DNA of 7,007 bases from contig JAISMA010000124.1 of assembly GCA_031276985.1 (NCBI GenBank), forward strand, positions 1 to 7,007. The letters run 5' to 3'. Below are positions 1-3,993 of this stretch, in pieces. The notes beneath the pieces are model-generated. The model worked only from the letters and a program-made list of their open reading frames with translations, did not search any database and was not told where the DNA came from. This DNA comes from Helicobacteraceae bacterium (GTDB lineage: Bacteria > Campylobacterota > Campylobacteria > Campylobacterales > SZUA-545). Position numbers and translations under genes: made by a program. The first letter of the stretch is position 1, and every line of letters begins with the position of its first letter.

Positions 1-177
1 GATCTGTTTGAAGCGGGCATTGTCGATCCGACCAAAGTCGAGCGCATAGCGTTGCAAAAAGCGGTTTCAGTGGCAAGTCTGTTGCTGACGACCGAAGCGA
101 CTGTGAGCGAAGTTAAAGAAGACAAACCCGTCGCGCCCGCAATGCCGGGCGGCGGAATGGGCGGAATGGACTACTAA
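1..177 (+). CDS. groEL: Chaperonin GroEL, C-terminal 58 residues (5' end outside window)
   Basis: This is the end of the 60-kDa chaperonin, which with GroES forms the ATP-driven double-ring folding chamber in the cytoplasm. The frame is open from base 1 to the TAA at 175-177. It reads the hallmark C-terminal equatorial-domain sequence: DLFEAGIVDPTKVERIALQ, then KAVSVASLLLTTEATVSEVK, an acidic/proline linker, and a Gly/Met tail, PGGGMGGMDY. The tail is a short version of the GGM repeats usual in bacterial GroEL and ends in Asp-Tyr instead of Met. The IVDP and LLLTTEATVSE segments resemble Campylobacterota GroEL. A strong terminator follows 41 bp downstream, so groEL is the last gene of its operon. 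Identification is secure; only the start and most of the gene are missing. Confidence 0.97.
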   Translation, partial: DLFEAGIVDPTKVERIALQKAVSVASLLLTTEATVSEVKEDKPVAPAMPGGGMGGMDY

Positions 178-217
178 GCCAAACACATCGCGCTTAGTTT
201 TAGTTGATTTTACCGCG

Positions 218-248
218 ATCGCGGGAGTTTTTCTCTCCCGCGATTTTT
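218..248 (+). terminator. Rho-independent terminator of groEL
   Basis: A perfect 9-bp GC-rich stem, TCGCGGGAG (219-227) paired with CTCCCGCGA (235-243), can be extended by A218-T244. The loop is 7 nt (TTTTTCT) and a run of five T (244-248) follows directly. It lies 41 bp after the groEL stop. Confidence 0.9.
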
Positions 249-262
249 CCCGCCCTCGCTTC

Positions 263-428
263 ATAATCGCGCCAAATGCTCCTTGACAACTAAGCGGTAA
301 TCAAAAATCGCTTTGCCGCAATCAAACATCTATCCGCAAAGCTAAGTTGGTATCGTGATTTGGCGTTGTTCTGGCAAACTTAACCGTAAATCGCTTCTCG
401 CAACGTAAAAACAGTTGCGATTTTAATG
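263..428 (+). ncRNA. Possible small structured RNA between groEL and the leader ORF (speculative)
   Basis: This stretch has no convincing protein-coding frame on the plus strand but holds three consecutive inverted repeats. They are GCTTTGC (310-316) with GCAAAGC (336-342), TAAGTT (343-348) with AACTTA (377-382), and TCGCAAC (398-404) with GTTGCGA (414-420). The first two abut exactly. The third has a 9-nt loop and is followed by TTTT, as in an intrinsic terminator. A possible -10 element, CATAAT, lies at 263-268, just after the groEL terminator. Together these could be a transcript of about 150 nt starting near 275 and ending near 428. No RNA family is recognised, and 6-7-bp stems with 19- and 28-nt loops can arise by chance. 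The region could equally be non-functional spacer. Confidence 0.25.
398..424 (+). terminator. Terminator-like hairpin in the groEL downstream spacer
   Basis: A perfect 7-bp stem, TCGCAAC with GTTGCGA, has a 9-nt A-rich loop and is followed by TTTT and then further T-rich sequence. It is directional: on the other strand no T-run follows. No gene lies between it and the groEL terminator, so it would end either groEL read-through or a small transcript starting in this spacer. Confidence 0.45.
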
Positions 429-430
429 AT

Positions 431-468
431 TTTTGCTATAAAATATGCGCGATTTTTGCAAAAGGAGG
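431..468 (+). promoter_or_regulatory. Promoter and ribosome binding site for the C-tract leader ORF
   Basis: TATAAA at 437-442 is preceded by a T-run and GC (TTTTTGC), matching the Campylobacterota sigma-70 pattern of T-rich upstream sequence without a conserved -35 box. Transcription would start near 449-450. The near-perfect Shine-Dalgarno AAGGAGG (462-468) lies 5 nt before the ATG at 474. A 14-bp direct repeat, TTTTAATGATTTTT, occurs at 421-434, upstream of the -10, and again at 469-482 over the start codon. Confidence 0.6.
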
Positions 469-473
469 TTTTA

Positions 474-590
474 ATGATTTTTCCGTCGCCGCCGTTTATT
501 TCGACTTTTGGTTGCAATGTTTGCGCTTTAACGCAAGTTAGAGTCTTTGCAAACGCGGCTTTGGCTTTCACCCCCCCCCCCCCCCGTTAG
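474..590 (+). CDS. Short ORF running into a poly-C tract; candidate phase-variable leader peptide (38 codons as sequenced)
   Basis: The ATG at 474 sits 5 nt after AAGGAGG and about 25 nt after a good promoter, so translation is plausible although the product is unrecognised. The peptide starts MIFPSPPFISTFG, has two Cys, and reads the 15-C tract at 571-585 as Thr-Pro-Pro-Pro-Pro. With 15 Cs it ends Arg-stop (TAG 588-590). With 14 Cs it would stop at the TAA at 595-597. With 16 or 13 Cs it would continue through about 20 more codons (LEIKKPNFLAF onward) to a TGA at 647-649, overlapping the ATG (646-648) of the membrane protein gene as ATGA. No tract length fuses the two proteins, because the frame shared with the downstream gene stops at 595. 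Alternatives are an untranslated leader with a variable tract, or the opposite-strand ORF at 380-571. That ORF has a more protein-like composition but only a GTG start abutting the tract. Confidence 0.4.
   Translation: MIFPSPPFISTFGCNVCALTQVRVFANAALAFTPPPPR
571..585. repeat. Homopolymeric C tract (15 C), probable contingency locus
   Basis: Fifteen consecutive C sit in otherwise moderate-GC sequence. Tracts of this length slip during replication, and in Campylobacter and Helicobacter G/C tracts of about 8-15 switch surface and regulatory genes on and off. Here the tract lies inside a short ORF, 61 bp before the start of a membrane protein gene. The exact count is also prone to sequencing error. 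Confidence 0.85.
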
Positions 591-645
591 AGATTAAAAA
601 ACCTAACTTTCTTGCTTTTGCAAGTCGCTTTGCAAAGGAGAAACA

Positions 646-1161
646 ATGAAAAAGCTATTAAAGGCTTTAAGGTTTGGCGGTTTAAGAAGCGCCAAGATAG
701 ACTTTGACGATATTATTGTCGCCTGCGCGGCTATATTTGTCGCGTATGTTGCATACTCTTATTTTCCCTCCTCAAGTTTCTTTAACGCGCCAAAAAAAGA
801 AATGTTAGACGAATGCGCGTCGTATATTGGCAAACCTGTAGCAAAAGAGTTTGCTAAAACAGGAGCGAATTTATATAAATATCAAAATCGCAGTCCAACA
901 ATGCAGGCAATAACGAACGACGATCTGATTGTGGTCGGATGTATTATAGGACTCGCGTTTGATAAAACCAACGAAGCCGGCGAGTGGCGAGCGTTGTTTT
1001 ACAAAGCCTTTGAACAAGGCGGCTGGCGATACATAGAACACTACGGCGGTGGGACGGAAATTTATAGCAAAGGCGCTTTTGAGGCGAGACTTTTCCCATT
1101 AGAAACAAGAGAGGATAGAGGAATTGTAGTAACCGTTGCAATCAGTAAAAAAGATAATTGA
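646..1161 (+). CDS. Hypothetical single-pass membrane protein, 171 aa
   Basis: I do not recognise this family. The ATG at 646 has a strong Shine-Dalgarno, AAGGAG (635-640), 5 nt upstream. The N-terminus is basic (MKKLLKALRFGG), and one hydrophobic segment at about residues 22-40 (IIVACAAIFVAYVAYSYF) suggests a membrane anchor with the positive end in the cytoplasm and the C-terminal ~130 residues outside. That part is soluble, has one Cys (99) after the anchor-proximal Cys57, and carries aromatic/glycine-rich stretches (GEWRALFYKAF, GGWRYIEHYGGG) typical of a small compact domain. No signal-peptidase or lipobox motif is visible. The gene lies just behind the poly-C leader ORF, and in two tract states its start codon overlaps that ORF's stop, so its translation may depend on tract length. 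The next gene starts 145 bp downstream with its own promoter-like element. Function unknown. Confidence 0.8.
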   Translation: MKKLLKALRFGGLRSAKIDFDDIIVACAAIFVAYVAYSYFPSSSFFNAPKKEMLDECASYIGKPVAKEFAKTGANLYKYQNRSPTMQAITNDDLIVVGCIIGLAFDKTNEAGEWRALFYKAFEQGGWRYIEHYGGGTEIYSKGAFEARLFPLETREDRGIVVTVAISKKDN

Positions 1162-1234
1162 TTATCGATGCTTATTCAAAACATATAGCTTTTGTTTGGT
1201 TAAGTTTTGACGCGCACAGAAATTATTTCATTGG

Positions 1235-1298
1235 CGGATTTTGCCATAATATCAACTTGAATTAAGGCGCTCCAAACGCGCAAACGCCGCCAAAAGGA
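1235..1298 (+). promoter_or_regulatory. Probable promoter and RBS of the Card1-like gene
   Basis: CATAAT at 1245-1250 is preceded by TTTTGC, again the T-rich plus -10 arrangement, and would start transcription near 1257 with a leader of about 50 nt. AAGGA (1294-1298) lies 8 nt before the ATG at 1307. No strong terminator separates it from the gene upstream, so read-through is possible. Confidence 0.45.
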
Positions 1299-1306
1299 AA
1301 ATTGAC

Positions 1307-2419
1307 ATGGTTTTGGTTTCGTTGCTTGGCGATTTTGACTCGTCGATTCTGCCCGTTTTCTTTGAATATAAATCCGACATAACAGTTCATGTTTTAGTTT
1401 ATTGCGGCGGCGAACGAGAGGACAAAAAAGCCTTTAGGATCGCCAGAGGCTTAAACGCGCTTCGCGCCAAATACCGTCTTAAATGCACGCTACGCGAAAT
1501 ACGTTTAGAAAAAAGCGATCTGGAGTCGATTCTAAAGTTGTCGATTTCGCTCGCGCAATTTGCTCCGCCCGATCATCTTTTTTTGAACGTCAGCGACGGC
1601 GAGGCGGATATAGCTATTTTGCTCGCCAAAGAAATTTTGGATATTGACGCGAAACTTTTAATCTACGGGCGCTATTCTAACGATCTATCGGTTTTAACGG
1701 CTAACGGATTAAAAAAAGCGCCGCTAAAACACAATATGAACATCGACGATCATATTATTTCAAAAGGCTATCAGCTTATAGAGGCAAAAAGCAAAAGCGA
1801 TCTTGAGCGTAGAAAACCTTTCGCGCAGGAAATAACCAATAATTTCGCGCTGTTTCAAAAATATCGCAAACGAATTATGGAAGGCAAAGAGATAAACGAG
1901 GAACTTTACGGCGCGATCATACGCCCGTTGTATAAAATCGGCGCGGTAAATAGACGCGGAAAACCTGAAAATATCAATTATATTTTGGGCGAACTTTTTG
2001 AAGAACAAATATATCATATTGTTAGCCGATTGGATTTTGACGACGTTATATCGGGCGCAAAAGTGCGATATGAAACCATTAACGGCGTTACCATTCAAAA
2101 CGAGTTTGACGTTTTAATGATAAAAAATAATCATTTATATATTATCGAATGCAAATTCCGCGATCGAGTCGACGGAGAAAATCTCATCTATAAATACGAC
2201 GCGCTTTTAGAGCAAATGGACGCGGACGGCAAAGTTATGATTATAAACGTCGCCAGCACTGAAAACAAAGAGGCGCTAAAACGCGGCAAGCGCATACATA
2301 GAAATTTTGAAAAAGGCGCGTTATCAAGAGCGCAATTAAACAACATTTTAATTTATTACGAACCGACGCTTGACACGCTGAAACTAACCGCTATGATGCG
2401 CCGCTTTTTTAACGCTTAA
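1307..2419 (+). CDS. Card1/Can2-like protein: CARF-type sensor fused to PD-(D/E)xK nuclease (DUF1887), 370 aa
   Basis: Members of this family are ancillary effectors of type III CRISPR systems. Their CARF domain binds cyclic oligoadenylate made by Cas10 and activates a metal-dependent nuclease that cuts DNA and/or RNA. Visible here: a Rossmann-like N-terminus (residues 1-150) beginning MVLVSLLGDF, with FLNVSDGEAD (92-101) at the position of the family's N-x-(S/T)-G-G-T-K ligand loop; a linker; and a C-terminal nuclease with GELFEE (228-233), NEFDVL (265-270) and IIECKF (279-284). The PD-(D/E)xK set would be E232, D268, E281 and K283, all present, so the nuclease looks intact. The length is usual for the family. 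The ligand loop has lost the consensus GGTK (SDGEAD instead), so the activator may differ. No CRISPR array or cas gene is visible nearby. Family call is firm; ligand, target and CRISPR link are inference. Confidence 0.85.
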   Translation: MVLVSLLGDFDSSILPVFFEYKSDITVHVLVYCGGEREDKKAFRIARGLNALRAKYRLKCTLREIRLEKSDLESILKLSISLAQFAPPDHLFLNVSDGEADIAILLAKEILDIDAKLLIYGRYSNDLSVLTANGLKKAPLKHNMNIDDHIISKGYQLIEAKSKSDLERRKPFAQEITNNFALFQKYRKRIMEGKEINEELYGAIIRPLYKIGAVNRRGKPENINYILGELFEEQIYHIVSRLDFDDVISGAKVRYETINGVTIQNEFDVLMIKNNHLYIIECKFRDRVDGENLIYKYDALLEQMDADGKVMIINVASTENKEALKRGKRIHRNFEKGALSRAQLNNILIYYEPTLDTLKLTAMMRRFFNA

Positions 2420-2434
2420 AACGCGCTTATTGTT

Positions 2435-3169
2435 TTATGATTTAGACGCGAAACTTTGCCCCAAACGATAAAGCGCAAAATCGTATTTGATCGGATCGTT
2501 TTGATCGAACTCTTTTAACTTTTGCGTAAGCTCGATTGATGCAAGCAGATCGGCGCTTTTGCGCTTGAGTAGTCCCAATCTTTTTGCCTGCGCGAAGCTG
2601 TGAGTATCCAGCGGAACGAGCAGATCGGCGCTTTTCACGCCGCGCCACCTGCCAAGATCGGGAAACGAATTGCGAACCATCCAGCGAAGAAACATTAGAT
2701 AGCGTTTCATCGCGCTCGCTCCTTTTGGATTGCGATGATCGAAGGGTTTGGAAAACAGAAAATCAATCCCATGCGTAGGCGCGTTTATATAGCTTCTCAA
2801 AACCGCGATCATATTAGACAACGCGAATAAAAATCCGTTTGCTTTATACGCGCTTTCAAAAAGTTGTTCCAGCGCGATATTATCCTTACGCATTTTCGCA
2901 AACGCGATAAATATATTCTGCGTATCTATAACGCTTTGAAAGCGATAATAGCGATCGGTTAATTTGGCGCGAATAGCGCTTTCGTCGCTATCGAGCAAAC
3001 CGAAATCTAGCGATCGCAAAAATCCGATCATAGCTTTAACGTTGCCGTAAGCGAACAGGGCGCAAATTAACGCCGCGTCGTCGGGCAGATCGCGGGCGAT
3101 CAAAAGCGGATCTAGATTGTTCTCGTCGAGTTTACATTCGGCTAAAAGCGAATCAAGATAGCGCTTCAC
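2435..3169 (-). CDS. DUF2400 / TIGR02757 family protein, 244 aa
   Basis: This is a conserved, uncharacterised family known mainly from Campylobacterota and Bacteroidetes. Matching landmarks are DPLLIARDLPDDAALICALF with FAYGNVKAMIGF (20-50), YYRFQ (74-78), KRYLMFLRWMVR with DLGRW (155-175), VPLDTHSFAQAKRLGLLKRK (185-204) and DPIKYDFALYRLG (225-237). The PLDTH segment followed by a helix and R-LGL resembles the P-V-D-T-H catalytic-Asp turn of HhH-GPD base-excision glycosylases such as endonuclease III, which would suggest nucleic-acid or base binding. I see no Fe-S cysteine cluster. The start is GTG at 3169, giving a 17-bp overlap with the permease stop; AAAGG lies about 10 nt upstream, so translational coupling is likely. 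The last gene of the minus-strand run, it ends 15 bp from the convergent Card1-like gene. Family call firm; activity unknown. Confidence 0.88.
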   Translation of the reverse strand: MKRYLDSLLAECKLDENNLDPLLIARDLPDDAALICALFAYGNVKAMIGFLRSLDFGLLDSDESAIRAKLTDRYYRFQSVIDTQNIFIAFAKMRKDNIALEQLFESAYKANGFLFALSNMIAVLRSYINAPTHGIDFLFSKPFDHRNPKGASAMKRYLMFLRWMVRNSFPDLGRWRGVKSADLLVPLDTHSFAQAKRLGLLKRKSADLLASIELTQKLKEFDQNDPIKYDFALYRLGQSFASKS

Positions 3170-3947
3170 GGCTGTTGAACCTTTGTTGTAAATAGTCGCT
3201 TATACTTAAAAGCGTAAACGTAACGGCAAAAATAAATAAACCTGGGAAAAAACTAACCCACCACGCTATATCTATCAAGGCTTTACCTTCCGCCAATAAG
3301 CTCCCCCAGCTTACGTTGGGCGGCGCAATTCCAAGCCCTAAAAAACTTAGTCCGCTTTCGGCTAAGATCGCGCCGCTTGCTCCGAATGTGAAGCCAACCA
3401 GAAAAATAGGCGCTAAAAGCGGCGCGTAGTACTTGAAAATAATCTTTAACAGCGGCGCGTTAGCCGTTTGTAATATCTTAATAAAAGGCTTGCTTCCAAT
3501 CGAGAACGCTTCGCTTCGGATCATTCGCGCCGTTCCCATCCAGCCCGTAATCGAAATTACGACAATAAGCAAAAGCATATTCGCGTCCACATAGCTAACC
3601 AAAGTTAGCAATAAAAAGAATGTCGGAAAAGTTAAAAATAAATCGATCGCGACGACGATTGTTTTGTCGACAGCGCCTTTGAAATAACCTGCCGTAATGC
3701 CGATGATAAGCCCTATTAAACTTGAAATTGTCGCGCTCAAAACGCCGATAATAAGCGAGCTTTTCGCGCCCTCGATAACTCGGCTAAACAGATCGCGCCC
3801 CAAACGATCCGTGCCAAACCAATGCGACGCGCTTGGACTTAACAAAATCTTGTCTTTGTCGAACGCGAACGGATCGCTATAACCTACGGCGCAAAGCGCA
3901 ATCAACGCGCACAACGCGACAATCGATACGATTATTTTTTGTTTCAC
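3153..3947 (-). CDS. DppC/OppC-family ABC transporter permease, 264 aa
   Basis: This is an inner-membrane permease of the peptide/nickel (PepT) ABC family. It normally pairs with a DppB-type permease, two ATPases and a periplasmic binding protein. Family landmarks: one N-terminal membrane helix (about residues 5-21), the HWFGTDRLGRDLFSRVIEGA motif (42-61), five further hydrophobic segments, the cytoplasmic EAA-type loop around residues 165-185 (LLKIIFKYYAPLLAPI), and the signature AESGLSFLGLGIAPPNVSWG. The start is taken as GTG at 3947 because an in-frame TAG lies four codons upstream (3957-3959). No good Shine-Dalgarno is visible, so expression may depend on coupling to the ATPase gene 46 bp upstream. 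It is slightly short for the family. No partner permease, ATPase or binding protein is in the window, so the substrate (peptide, nickel or other) cannot be stated. Confidence 0.9.
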   Translation of the reverse strand: MKQKIIVSIVALCALIALCAVGYSDPFAFDKDKILLSPSASHWFGTDRLGRDLFSRVIEGAKSSLIIGVLSATISSLIGLIIGITAGYFKGAVDKTIVVAIDLFLTFPTFFLLLTLVSYVDANMLLLIVVISITGWMGTARMIRSEAFSIGSKPFIKILQTANAPLLKIIFKYYAPLLAPIFLVGFTFGASGAILAESGLSFLGLGIAPPNVSWGSLLAEGKALIDIAWWVSFFPGLFIFAVTFTLLSISDYLQQRFNSREALS

Positions 3948-3993
3948 GCCGAAATTCTAGCGACTTTGCGTTCAACGTTTGGCAATCGGGCGC

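Noticed and set aside
283..288. Perfect TTGACA -35 box
   Set aside because: No -10-like hexamer lies 16-18 bp downstream, and this organism's promoters do not appear to use a -35 box.
380..571. Minus-strand ORF of 63 codons starting directly after the G side of the tract
   Set aside because: The only start is a GTG abutting the tract. The upstream frame that would join it after slippage has no start codon before its stop at 657-655, and no Shine-Dalgarno is visible. Its composition is fairly protein-like, so it remains an alternative to the plus-strand leader ORF.
1177..1194. CAAAA/TTTTG inverted repeat after the 171-aa gene
   Set aside because: The 5-bp AT-rich stem has no extended T-run and is unlikely to terminate transcription.
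1307..2419. Idea that a CRISPR array or cas operon accompanies the Card1-like gene
   Set aside because: No regularly spaced direct repeats and no other cas-like protein are present in any frame of the window.
2417..2437. TAAAAC/GTTTTA inverted repeat joining the two convergent stop codons
   Set aside because: The 6-bp stem has one GC pair and a 9-nt loop, too weak to call a bidirectional terminator.
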